Positions 50,389 through 61,692 of a DNA stretch of 64,000 nt are shown one piece after another (the stretch's first letter is position 1; every line of letters starts with the position of its first letter). Below the pieces are notes generated by a model that saw only the letters and a list, made by a program, of their open reading frames with translations, searched no databases and was not told the DNA's origin. The DNA comes from Eutypa lata (Eukaryota > Ascomycota > Sordariomycetes > Xylariales > Diatrypaceae): NCBI GenBank assembly GCA_022661535.1, contig JAKULF010000010.1:2666001-2730000 (forward strand), read 5' to 3'. The position numbers and the translations under genes were made by a program.

Positions 50389-50719
50389 CAATGGACAGTC
50401 GTGTTCGCATCTTGTTGTAGACTTCCTAGCATATTCAATCGTGTTCAGATAGTAGACAGTCAGAGAGGAAAAGCTAGGGTAATATGCACATTCTCATAAT
50501 GCTACATCCACATCGTTGACACAATCAGCCAGCTATTACTCTCTACAGGGGCTGCACATTTTTGCTCTATAAATCATATACTTGTACCAATTTTCGCTCT
50601 CAGATTTCAATAAGGGGTTAATGAGTGTTTAATATTGAAGATATCCTGTGTACTATAGCACTTGGACAAATATAAATTGCCTAATAGAAAGATAAATAAG
50701 GCACCTCCCATCGACCCGT
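50389..50719. other. Short spacer between the tail-to-tail UstYa genes
   Basis: 331 AT-rich bases between the two stop codons. It should contain both terminators; no gene is seen. Confidence 0.6.
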
Positions 50720-51794
50720 CTAAGCATGTTGCTCTGGCATAAATAAGTTAGGGTCATAAAGATCCACACTTCGTGACTTCGCCCACCCTGAAAGTCTATC
50801 CCATCTGACACACCGATGTAGAGCACCTTCTTTCACAGTAGGCCCAATGGCAGAATGGTTTTCGTCGCGCAGCCATCGGAACGGATTAACAGCAACGTCA
50901 CCATGGCACATTGCCGCCTGACGAAGGAACTCCAAGCAATGGTCTATAATAATTATCAGCTACGATTTTACGAGAATAGAACGATGCCACCAAACAAACA
51001 GACAAACAATCAAAACAAACATACCTGCATGTGCTGAGCGTTCATCATAGGCGGCTTGAGTCTGGTTCGAATAATAATAGTCCTTATATATCCATTTACG
51101 TAGTTGTTTCTTTGATTTATTAGCTGTTTCGAGATACTGCCATGGTTCGAGTTGATATGGCTTACCACACAATGGAGCTCATGGTAAACTCCCAGCGTAG
51201 CAAGGTATCCCGAGCCGTCGCTCATTGCCAGTGAGGTTTGACCCAGCTGCAGCATTTCCTCATCAGAGACCATCAGATTTATCCCTGTAGGCAATGTAAG
51301 CAAGCACATAATCCTGGCTTCAGGTTTGCGTTTATCTACCTTCCATTAGGCCCGCCCATGCCTCATCTGATTTGGGATTGGGATACCCGGTGAACTCATT
51401 CTTCACTCCGGTCAATCCATCGATTGGCCGGACTTCATATTCAATGACGGCCTGGGCAGGTGCTATTTTACCGTTCCAAAAGTCAGCCCTGTTTTCTGAG
51501 GTTGAAATGTGTGTTTTTCTACTCACAGTAGATAATTGAATCACACATCGGTGATCTAGCCCAGTGCGTACTGATGACCAAGGAGATCAGGGCAGCATAC
51601 GAGCAAAACGCAATCCCGTGGAATACAGCATAACGTAGGAAAGGAGTGTCCCAAAGGCACCGGGCGACACCTGCGGGAGGTTCTGCATCCTCGGGTTTGA
51701 ACGCTTTCGTGCTAGGCCTTATATCCTTCTCAAGGAAAGGAAGGGATTCCGCTGCAGACTCTGATGATTTCCGATGCTCCTGCATTGATCCCAT
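50720..51794 (-). CDS. UstYa-family oxidase-like protein (DUF3328), second copy
   Basis: Predicted 272 residues from exons 51794-51527, 51462-51340, 51284-51166, 51109-51025 and 50943-50720. All four introns are GT-AG and phase-consistent. Residues 1-50 are a charged head, and a membrane helix lies at about 54-75. In the luminal part I see EYEVRP, YPNPKSDEAWAGLM, the first family motif HELHC (about 165-169), KQLRKWIYKDYYY, and the second motif HADHC (about 197-201) completed exactly across the last splice, followed by LEFLRQAAMCHGD. It is clearly different in sequence from the first copy, as with the UstYa/UstYb pair in ustiloxin clusters. The C-terminal 60 residues (from VNPFRWLRDENHS) are Trp- and Arg-rich. 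Confidence 0.9.
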
Positions 51795-53074
51795 TTCTAA
51801 TCTGGCAGTGATAGTAAGGATAAACACAAGCGAATATCTATTAATCTTTCGTTCTAGTTCTGTGAGAGCTTCGGCTTCAGATAGCTGTATAATGCGAAAA
51901 TAAGACAATGCAACCAAAATTTACCTCGGGATATCTATTATACACAATCCGATCGTCGATCCATGCAGCCTGGTAGACATCTGAAGGAAGAGGCTAAGTT
52001 AGACAAGATCAGTCGAGTTGGTTGCATCAGCATCGAAGGAATAAAACCCACCGTACGTCAACGAGCAAGGCTATGCTACGTGGAGGCCATAACGAGTTCT
52101 CTCTAACCACACCGGTGTACCGTAGCTCCCTGGATTCGGGCGGAGCATTATATACTCCCGAAATACTACATATATATTACCAATTAATTACCTACATATA
52201 CGGGCTTATGCTGTCTACTACACTTTTATATTGAGGTTACAATAGCGGGTTTATGCATACAAATGAGTTTCTGGTAACCATTTCGAATAGTGATCTCTGT
52301 ACTTCAACTACGCAGGTGGGTAAATAAATAAGCAATAGCTAATGGCTCATGGAAGGTAGTTATATCTTCTACTTCATAGGCAGTGTTTCGTAACTATATC
52401 GATTATTCTCATAAACGCTTACCTCTACCTACCACATAATGGGGTAAGGTCACGGGCTAGGCGCGGCGTTATAGTCGCAAGCATCGGAGGCTTATCCAAC
52501 CCAATAGTTTTCCGTTGCGACGCAGTACGCAAGGCTCTCTCGTTCCTCCGCTGCCTAAAATTCTGCAAAAGAGACCGGTTGTTGGAACAGCGTCACATTT
52601 GCACGGATTAATACTTGCTGTAACAGCTGATGTTATATGCAGCAACTCGGCGCTTACTGGCCGGCCATTGCAACCCCTCGCTGTGCCAAGAGGGCGTTGG
52701 TCGCCTCCTTTTGCATGATGGCAAATCATTGTAGAGATTCAAGGGAGGGATCAATTCCTACGCAATTACTGTCAATGGTACACACCTATAAGCCAACTGC
52801 TGCAGGGAAGAACCGAAAAACCATGCGGCTCAACTGCATTCGGCGTTTTTTCGAGCCATCCCAATCAGAAAAGAAGGGCGCATTTAGCAACGTGAGCGGA
52901 TTACAACTATTAGGATATTCCCCAGAGGATGGCGGAACCCTGAACCAACAAAATTATTCTGTGAAAGACCATAAGCAAACTAACTCCTGTGCTTGTAGTA
53001 TTGCCTGTCAGCTATCTAATCCATTCCAACTCCCTTCTTGACTTTGCTACCGCACATCGCGGAATCTTTACGCC
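51795..53074. promoter_or_regulatory. Divergent intergenic region inside the candidate cluster
   Basis: About 1.3 kb between the starts of the second UstYa gene (-) and the rhodopsin-domain gene (+). Open frames at 52515-52718 and 52637-53041 (+) show no family motif. They probably lie in untranslated or promoter sequence. Confidence 0.45.
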
Positions 53075-54522
53075 ATGGTGCTCAGCAGAAACACAAACAT
53101 TATTATTATCTCGGCGGTGTTTTCCGTCCTAGCCATCGTGGCCGTATTAATGAGGTTCAGGGCTCGAATGCTTCAAAGGGTTGGATTCCAAGCTGACGAC
53201 TATCTCATCATCCCCGGCCTTGTGAGTCACATTCCCATCCTCCAATGAGTCGTCTGCTTATGCTACTAGGTGTTTTCCATTGGAATCGGTGCGACGAACA
53301 TCGCCGGTTGGTATTATTTCCCCCATCTAGTATGTTCACTTGCTAAAGATGCCTATCAGCTGCGATCCTAGGAAACTTGGGAAACCACGTGCAATTGGGG
53401 GAGGACGGCGCACCAAAGTTCGACGACAGCTTGACAGTATACAAGCAGGTGAGATGCCAACCTCGACCGATCACCTTAGTAGACTAACTTTACCATTAGA
53501 CTGACTTCGCTACTCAATTGTTGTCCATCCTAGCTCTGGCCTTTACCCAGCTCTCAATCCTTTTCCTTTATCGCCGCATCTTCACAGGGAGACTATTTTC
53601 AAAGATCACCAATACCATCATTGTCTTAGTCTGCGCTTGGGCTGCCTCCTTTTTCTTCGCGGATCTTTTGCAATGCATCCCTACCAACGAAATATGGACC
53701 TCCTGGGAGGGCCAACCAGGCCACCTTGAGCACTGCTATAACTACATTCCGATGTTTTATGGCACTGCGATTTCTCATATGATTATGGACCTCCTGATCT
53801 TGTCTATCCCCGTACCTATGGTGTGGAAGCTCCAGAGTAAGTGGTTTGCGGCCTTTATCATCACCACCGTTATCGAAGCATCCAGACCTGCGTGTAGTTT
53901 AATCAAAAGGGGTTACTGGCGAGGAAGTCGCACAAAAGCCCGGAATTCCCATAAACTTATACGAACAGAGCTAGTACTGATATGAGATCATATAGTGCCA
54001 ACTAGTCAAAAGCTTGCTGTTACCGGAATCTTCATGTTGGGTGCCTTGTGAGTCAATCAAGCTGGATATAAGAAGCCCGTGACTAACAAATACATAGCGT
54101 GGTTGGAATTAGCGTCGCACGAGTCTACTTCTTCTTTTCGGTCGGGGCGAACATCGAGAGGGCATGGGACATCACATGTAAGTTTGGAGGATATTTGCTC
54201 CAGCATGGAATACTAACTATTAGCAATAGATGAACGGGCCCCCACAATCTACTGGTCTCAACTTGAAGCGGCGATCGCCATTGTTTGCGCTTGCTTGCCA
54301 ACCTTGCGCGTGCTTTTTGTAGACATCTCGCTTGAGACTATCGCCAAGAGGTTTGCAAGCAAGATCTCCCTGTTCAGTGGCAGCAAGTCATCCTTCCGCA
54401 CTATGCCGAAACCAAGTCAAGGCAGTATATCCTCGGCCAGCGGTCTTCAACAGACAGGGGAGGCAATTCGTTTGTCAAGCCTTGATCAACCGCACGGCCG
54501 TGATTTCCATGGGAAAGCGTAG
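53075..54522 (+). CDS. Fungal rhodopsin-domain (PTH11-like, seven-helix) integral membrane protein
   Basis: Predicted 340 residues from exons 53075-53221, 53270-53306, 53372-53448, 53500-53836, 53996-54047, 54098-54177 and 54230-54522. Six GT-AG introns all join in phase; the fourth is long (159 bases). Hydrophobic segments include IIIISAVFSVLAIVAVLM and then LLSILALAFTQLSILFLYRRIF, ISHMIMDLLILSIPVPMVW and VTGIFMLG. The motifs ADDYLI, SILFLYRRIF, the Pro-rich PVPMVWKLQ and YWSQLEAA are typical of the fungal rhodopsin-domain family. The tail is Ser-rich and cytosolic. Members often sit in or near secondary-metabolite clusters, but their molecular role is mostly unknown. Here it lies between the second UstYa gene and the O-methyltransferase. 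Confidence 0.88.
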
Positions 54523-55700
54523 TCTGAAAAGTGCGCACATCCAGTTTAACTGACTGTGTAGCCTATGATTTCCGTAGTGGCTCTTAGGCGATTGCATTTA
54601 TTGTTCGCAAGAGTTCAAAGGGATGTGAAAGGAACTGAAGACAGACTATCAGGTCCCTCGTGGGTTTGGGTTATAATCGCGTTGGTCTTATCTATGTAAC
54701 TAGCTAACTACATATTAAGTAGTTATACAAATGATATCTAGAAGTGAGCATGTCGATCTACTGAGTGCCTGTACAGTAACAGGGCGATTGCACCATACCT
54801 AACTACATAATTATCGGATAATGCTATAAATCGTACAAGATACCTCGGGATTATACTGTTCTCTATATAATTAAGTTATGAATGAAACAAGAAACGAGTA
54901 CGTTCTATGGATTTGATATAACTACTTTTCGTACATTTCCTTATGCAGTAGTTGATGCCGAAGCCTCATATGTAGTATGCATCGGTAACAACACGTGAAG
55001 ACTTAAGAAAGAATAGATAATAATAATGGGAAGGCATATCTAATTACTCAAGCATTCGAAAGGCTCTGTAGCCGACGTGTAGCATTAGGCAACGGGATAC
55101 GAGACTATGTGTGGCACAGCGGAGTCACAGTAGTATAAGTGTCGTTGGAAGGATTCATCACGAACCCCCCCCCCAAAGTAGGACCGATGCGTCGTTTCAA
55201 GCTTATGCCAATATGTTCTTGATGCAGGCTACACCGCCAACTACATACAGCCTTGCCTTCTCGAAATATATCGTATAGTTTTTGGGGCATAGTACATGAT
55301 GCAAGCACATTGACCCACCTAAGTTGGGGGCTGAGGTAGTACTGCATACATAGTAGCCAACATGTGTTACATCAGGCAGGCTCCCAATGTTACCGTAGCA
55401 ATGGCACGGTAATAGCACTGGGCTACGGAGAACCGACATGGAGCCAGATAATGCGCGAGCAAACGTTGATTGGGCGAAACATTCTCTCATGGCTGGAAGA
55501 GCGGCCTAGACCGAAAATAGAATCCCCTACTAAGGTTATGATACGTCCTGGTTGACCCCAGCTTTCCCTGAAAAGCCTTGTTTACCATAGGTTCTATGTA
55601 TTCCAGCTGGATAGAGGTTATTATATTCCACTACGTTTTCTGTCTATCACTTGCTGCCGACACTTCTCTCAAGAAAAATCGGCATACCCGGCTTGTCATC
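54523..55700. other. Intergenic region inside the candidate cluster
   Basis: About 1.2 kb between two plus-strand genes. AT-rich, with a C9 tract near 55165. The right part is the presumed promoter of the methyltransferase. No gene is seen. Confidence 0.5.
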
Positions 55701-57270
55701 ATGTCCTCCCGCATCACCCTCCTATCCTCTAGAATTGCCACAAATACAAGTAAACTCAATGATTACCTTGAAGCCAATGGCCTCCCTACGCCGTCATTCG
55801 AGGTCAATGGGCCATCTCAGTCTTCAGTTCCTTCCAGCGAGCCTGAGATAGAAGCTGCTCGCATTGCTATCATAGACGACACTCAGGAACTGCGTCGTCT
55901 GGTCCTTGGCCCCAGGGATTACCTCATGAGCAACCGTGTAAGTGAAAGCGGCAGGGACGAGAAATACCCTATTGATGACGATGGTACAGCACAACGCGCT
56001 CCTTAGCCAGCAAGCGATTGTACGGTTTCGCTTGGCCCATACCTTTCCTATCGGGCAAGAGGCAACGTTTGCAGATATCGCCAAAGCATCGGGTCTCAAT
56101 GAATCAGACGTTCGCCAAATTTTGCGACTTGCTGTCCTCCAGAATATCTTTGCGGAATCGCATCCTGGCCTCATTTCCCATACTGCTGTGTCGCGGTTGC
56201 TCGTGGAAGACCAACCTTTGAGCGATTGGGTCGCATCCAGCACAGATGACTTATGGCAAGCAGCAGCTCAAACCTGCAATGCTATGGCCAAATATCCCGG
56301 TTCCCAAGAGCCTACTGAGACGGTTAGTACAAGTCATCTATGTTACGAGCACGCCTTCATGCTAAATATTAACTCTGGGTAGGGATTCTCACTTGCAAAT
56401 CAAACGGACAAATCCATATACGAACTGTTTTCCCAGTTTCCTGAGCGTGCCCGGAGATTTGCCAATGCCATGCGTTCTTTTACCAATGGAAGTGGTTTCG
56501 AACTACGCCATATTGTGGACAACTTCCCTTGGGGCAATTTCCACAATGGCACGGTTGTTGATGTAATTCTAGATCTCAAAGAGGATGAAATTTTTTTCCA
56601 AATTGCTGATGAGTTTGATCTAGGTCGGCGGCTCTCAGGGATTCGTTTGCTTCGCCATTGGAAGAAAATTCCCCACGCTGTCATTCGTAGTCCAGGACCT
56701 CGAACCGGTAATTGAGGCCGCAAAGAAAGAGGTACCAGCCGATGACGAAGTCGGGAAACGCGTATCGTTTATGGCTCATGACTTTATCACCCCTCAGCCT
56801 ATCCACGGCGCTGATGTGTACATTTTCCGTTGGATATTTCACAATTGGTCAGACAAGTACTGCGTCCGCATCTTGAAAAACCTCATCCCTGCTCTCAAGC
56901 CAGGAGCCAAGATCGTCGTGAACGACACAGTCCTGCCACAACCCGGGGTACTCTCAAATTGGCAAGAATCCCGTATAAGGTTAGTTTTAATCACCGCAAA
57001 CTCTACGATTTCCGAGACTGTTCCTGGATATTCCGACGCTATCTATCCGCTTGCTACACCTATGAAAGACCTGTCTGTCATTGTGTGCTAACATACGCGC
57101 ACAGGAGCACAGACCTGACAATGAAGGAGATCCAAAACTCCCGCGAACGAGAGCTGGATGATTGGGTGCAGCTGTTCAAGACAGCTGACCCCCGATTCCA
57201 GTTTGAAGGCGCCATGCAGCCGGATGGTTCGGATTTATGGATCTTGACTGCGGAGTGGAAAGGGGACTGA
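55701..57270 (+). CDS. SAM-dependent O-methyltransferase (plant COMT-like)
   Basis: Predicted 423 residues from exons 55701-55937, 55990-56322, 56383-56562, 56624-56979 and 57105-57270. Introns are GTAAGT..CAG, GTTAGT..TAG, GTAATT..TAG, GTTAGT..CAG. The third intron is the telling one: splicing it joins GTVVD to VGGSQGF, restoring the SAM-binding loop. N-terminal helices (dimerisation) are followed by HNALLSQQAIVRFRLA, ADIAKASGL, GGSQG (about 252-256), FVVQDL and the catalytic region IFRWIFHNWSD with His at about 323, then PGAKIVVND. This is the fungal secondary-metabolite O-methyltransferase architecture. It is the right-most recognised member of the candidate peptide cluster. Its substrate could be the modified peptide or something unrelated. 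Confidence 0.92.
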
Positions 57271-58652
57271 TTCCCCCTTTCCTGTAAATTGTGGACAATT
57301 GGGCCCCTGTGTTCCTTAGTAGTATGTTATTGATTAATACAAGCTATACTTGTTTCTAGCATTGAATCTAGTCCGCGAATACTAGAATCATCTAGACTCT
57401 TAATTAATGTCTGAAGTGAAAACCAATCGATAATTACAAATAGAGGTTGAATGTCACAGTGATATCACGCTTGTACGTCAGTAGCTACTCAATTAACACA
57501 GCTAGCTTAACTTGAAGGATAGTGCTGGAACGATGATGATGTGGTACATATAAGTGACTGCAGCCAGATTTCTATAGGCTTCTCTAATTAGTGGCCCAAG
57601 ATCATGGAGTGCTACTTCGACATTTTGAGAAATGACTAGGATAACACAATATCATCGCTTATATATATTATGTCTTAATATTTTGAGCAGTTGATTATGC
57701 TTCTTACTTCAGCCCTTTGCCCAACTTACCATGTCTCGACTCCATACCCCCCCTCACCCCCCCTCACCCCCCTTTAAACAGAAAATATCTGTAACATCTT
57801 CATTTTCTATCAATTATATATAGCTTGATATTGAAATAAGTTTTAATTTACATAATATTCCGTTTCTCTCTTTAGACTTTATTAATTTAAATGACCTGTT
57901 AAACGTAATATTCAAGATAGCCCATACTATTTTGACCAAAGCAGTTGCTGAGCGAAAAAACTCGCGTCATGTGAAACGGCAGTAGATATCTTACCGCCAG
58001 GTGGGATATCACGTTATGGTCTCCAAGAATAGCCAAGATATGGAACACCTACCTCTCTGGCGAGCTAGCAGATAGCAGGGACAGAAGGGTATCTTGAAGG
58101 ATGGGTCTCGTGCGAAATACTTAGTAGTAGATCCAGTCGACCTTCAAATATCTTCCATTTACGTATCACAAACATATACATTGTTGTTGTTCCGATCTGC
58201 CAATTCTAAAACTATGAGGACCGTACCGACGCAATCCTGTTTCTATTAAGACAAGTTGGTCAAAAGAGTTACCACTTCAGCCATGCGGTCATTACGGGCG
58301 TGTAAGCCCATGATAACCAACTCTACTCAGGCGCCGGTTACAAGCAGAAAGTACATCCTAGGCTTAGTGTCCAGGTGAGTTTCACGGCTGGACATATAAG
58401 CCTACCTCATTTAAGCCGGGTCGGAACCTAACCAAGAAGGCTGATACAGACAAGTTGTAAACAAAACGACTCTAAGAGCCTACCAAGACCATTGTTTATG
58501 AAGAGGCGATATCATCATCATCTATGCTCTCTGGTTGGATATCATACATATATGCATACATACATAACATTAGTTATCTACCTAATCCAAGTACTCACAC
58601 ATCAATCACCCCTATCCCCCTCTTCCCACCCCCACCCCTGACACCCTCAGAT
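57271..58652. other. Intergenic region, right border of the candidate cluster
   Basis: About 1.4 kb between the convergent stops of the methyltransferase (+) and methionyl-tRNA synthetase (-). Strongly AT-rich, with a small CCCCCCCTCA tandem at 57747-57773 and TATATA tracts. No gene is seen. Confidence 0.5.
57747..57773. repeat. CCCCCCCTCA tandem repeat
   Basis: Two 10-base units and a partial third in an otherwise AT-rich stretch, read directly. Confidence 0.75.
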
Positions 58653-60887
58653 TTAATCCTCAACGGGCAAAGGCGGGAACAGCGGCTTCCGCGTATCGAC
58701 CACCGGGACGCCGTAGTCGTCATCGGAGCCGAGCGCCGCGTCGGCGAGGCTTCTCCTCTCGGGAGCGACGCCGAGGCGGTCGAGGATCTCGGAGGCCTTC
58801 TCTGGCATGAAGGGCTGCAGCAGGATGCCGGCGACGCGCAGGGACTCGGCCGCCGCGTAGATGGTGCGGTGGACGGTCGCGGTATTGCCTGCTTTGGCTT
58901 GGTCCCAGGGTGCGGCGTTGGAGACGTAGCGGTTTGTCTATTTGGTATACGTGTTAGGTGTGGAGTTCTTCTAATTTTGTTCAAAGGACTCGAGCGTTTG
59001 GTTGGTTGGTGGGTGAGAATGGGAATCGGGAAATGTTGTGTGTACGGATGTGTGTGTGTGTGTGTGACCGTTATGAGAGGGAGGGAGTGTGTAATGCAAT
59101 GTAGGAGAATAGTAGATAAAGTCAAGTAGGTGCCTAAGTAGGTAGATAGCAATCGGTGTAGGATAGAGGCTAGCTAGGGGAGTTGGTGTGATATGCTGGC
59201 AACTAGATGAGAAGAAAATAAGATGTATGATATATGACTAACCTCGAAGATGAATTCCATGATTTCCCGTAGTGCCGCGCCGGGGTTCAGCTCCGCCATC
59301 TGCGCATCGGCGAGCCCTACCACATTATTTAGGTGCTGAATCTGAGTCTCGACAATAGCACCAATCGGTCCACTTCCCGACATCGCCGTCGCGCTGCTAC
59401 TGGTGTCACTATGAGATTCCTCCTTCTTATTATTAGCAGCAGTAGCAGCAGCAGCAACGACAGCATCCCTAACGCTCCAAGTCGTAGGGCGCGTGATGCG
59501 GCTGAGCAAGTTACCCAGCCCCATCTGGAGGCCCTTCTTGTAGCGCTCGACGACGAAGGCGTTGCGGTACTCGGCGTCGTGGGCGATGCCGCCGGCGTAG
59601 ATCAGGAAGTAGCGCAGGGGGTCGACGCCCCAGCGGTCGAGGGCGAAGAACGGGTTGACGACGTTGCCGGTGGACTTGGCCATCTTGCGGGCGTTGATGA
59701 GCCAGTGGGCGTGGCTGAGCACGCGGCCCGGCAGCGGCAGGTCCAGCGCCATCAGCAGCGCCGGCCAGTACACGCAGTGGAAGCGCACGATGTCCTTGCC
59801 GATGACGTGGACGTCGGCGGGCCAGCAGCCCCGCGCGCGCTCCGAGCCGGGGACCGCGGCGTCCCAGTCGGGGTACCCCGCCTTGGTGATGTAGTTGACC
59901 AGCGCGTCGATCCACACGTAGATGGTCTGGCCCGGGTCGCCGGGCACGGGGATGCCCCAGTCGAGGCGGCCCACGGGCCGCGACACCGACAGGTCCTCGA
60001 GGTGGTTCTTGACCCAGTCGACGACCTCGGCCATGCGGGTGGCGGGGGTGACCCACTCGGGGTTCTGGGCGTAGAAGCGCAGCAGCCGGTCCCGCAGCGC
60101 CGTCAGCCGGAAGTGGTAGTTGCGCTCCTCGACCCACTCGACGGCGGCGCCGGACTCGACGGACGCGGCGAACAGGCGCCCCGTGGCCGGGTCCAGGCGG
60201 CGCTCGACGAGGGCCTCGGGCACGAAGGCCTCGTCGCTGACGCAGTACCAGCCCTCGCGCGCGGTCTCGTAGAGGTACCCCCGCTCGCGCAGGCGGGCCC
60301 AGAAGTGCTCGACGGCCGCGCGGTGGTCCGGGTCCGTGGTCCGGATGAAGTGGTCGTGGGCGATGCGGCCGCGGCGGGCCAGGTCGCGGAAGGTCTCCGA
60401 GTTGGCGTCGCACAGCGCCTTGGGCGCGACGTCCTGGCGCTCCGCCGCCCGCTGCACCTTCATCCCGTGCTCGTCGGTGCCCGTGCACAGGATGGCCTCG
60501 CGGCCCCGGAGCACCTCCCACCGCTTGAGCACGTCCGCTAGCAGCATGCTGTAGAGGTGGCCGATGTGGGGGGCTTCCCTTCAAGTATTAGCTAGCACTT
60601 TTTGTGTGTCCCCCTTTCGGTAGTGTGGATCGAAAGAATGAGAATGGTGACGTTTTCTTACAGGCATTTACGTAGAAGATGGGTGTGGTGATATAGTATG
60701 GTTTCTCTTTAACATTCGCCTCTTGTAGAACGGAGCTGCTGCTGCTGAAGGGTTTGCGTCCAGTGGTGGTGGTGGTGGTGGTGGTGAATTTGCCTCTGCT
60801 TCGACATGACCGACACACCCATCCACGATTTTGAGCCGGGACAGACCTGAGCCATGACAGGCGTCTTGTAGGAGCACTCAGAAACAT
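58653..60887 (-). CDS. MSM1: Mitochondrial methionyl-tRNA synthetase
   Basis: Charges mitochondrial tRNA-Met; class I synthetase, 613 residues. Exons are 60887-60662, 60573-59243 and 58937-58653. Intron 1 (GTAAGA..AAG) splits the codon before the HIGH box: the join gives PIFYVNASPHIGHLY. Intron 2 is long (305 bases, GTTAGT..TAG) and holds a (TG)9 tract. Exon 2 has the editing/connective region (CTGTDEHGMKVQ) and the KMSKS-type loop KMAKSTGNVVNP. Exon 3 begins TNRYVSNAAPWDQAK, the anticodon-binding part. Residues 1-60 are an Arg/Ser/Thr-rich, acid-poor presequence with a poly-Thr run encoded by a GGT/ACC repeat, fitting mitochondrial import. Exon 2 has extreme G+C at third positions, unlike exons 1 and 3. 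Confidence 0.94.
59049..59066. repeat. (TG)9 dinucleotide repeat in an intron
   Basis: Nine TG units inside the long second intron of the methionyl-tRNA synthetase gene. Confidence 0.85.
60763..60786 (-). repeat. Coding trinucleotide repeat (poly-Thr)
   Basis: (GTG)8 on the plus strand, read as a run of Thr codons in the presequence of the methionyl-tRNA synthetase. It may vary in length between strains. Confidence 0.85.
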
Positions 60888-61692
60888 GACTATAATTATA
60901 AAGACTTGTCGTATCCCGGGGTTGAGGTATCGGTGAATCTGAAAGTAGAGAGCTCGCAAAAGATGGTCTGATATGTCTGGTTGCAGTTAGTTGATCAGCT
61001 TGCACATCACTGATTGGCCAATTGAAAATTTTAGGGCTCCGACCTTCGAATTATTAACTAGGTAGGTGCTACGGATCGGCTCTCACAGGCTTATTTTCCC
61101 GATTGAGAGTGCTGGAGTCATGCAACTAACCCGCACTTGTATTAACCGGAACTAAGCGCCGCATCGAAATCTTCTGCTCTTCGAGCTGTTGGCGTAGGAT
61201 TGATTGGCAGTTGGGAATTCGATGAATTAATTCTTGCATGCTAGTTAAATGTTAACCTATACCTTTAATCACCTTTGGGTCTTCATGATTCTGGAGATGA
61301 TTATAAAAGTTATGTTCAGTTAAGCAAGCCTATTGCTCAGCTATAGTACATACAGCCATCGAGTTCGTACATGACAACATAATCTGACAGCATCGTCTGA
61401 ATATACACTTTTCACATACACACGTCTCATGCGCCATTAACACCTCTCCTGCCACTTGTTGGAAGCCTGAAGTTGCAACAAAACGTTCCGAAATAAAGCA
61501 AGTTGGGTATGATTCATCATAGTAGACGGTTGGGGTTCCCGATTCGTCTCACCCTGCCAGATAATGGCAAAGCTCAAAGTATTGTAGGCGACGGTTCTGT
61601 ACTTAGTAACCCTATCTCGCCATACCACATATCATATGTTTCCATCTACTACAGCTAGTATTGTGGCTGTTTCTGTGATTATCTCGAGTCAA
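60888..61692. other. Intergenic region
   Basis: About 0.8 kb between the start of the synthetase gene and the stop of the RAD16-like gene, both on the minus strand. AT-rich; presumed synthetase promoter at the left. No gene is seen. Confidence 0.5.

Noticed and set aside
52637..53041. 134-codon frame before the rhodopsin-domain gene, considered as an extra cluster gene
   Set aside because: No signal peptide, repeat or known motif; it ends just before the gene's ATG and fits 5' untranslated sequence.
59333..60541. Plus-strand open frame of 402 codons
   Set aside because: Antisense shadow of the methionyl-tRNA synthetase, where the opposite strand has HIGH- and KMSKS-type motifs.
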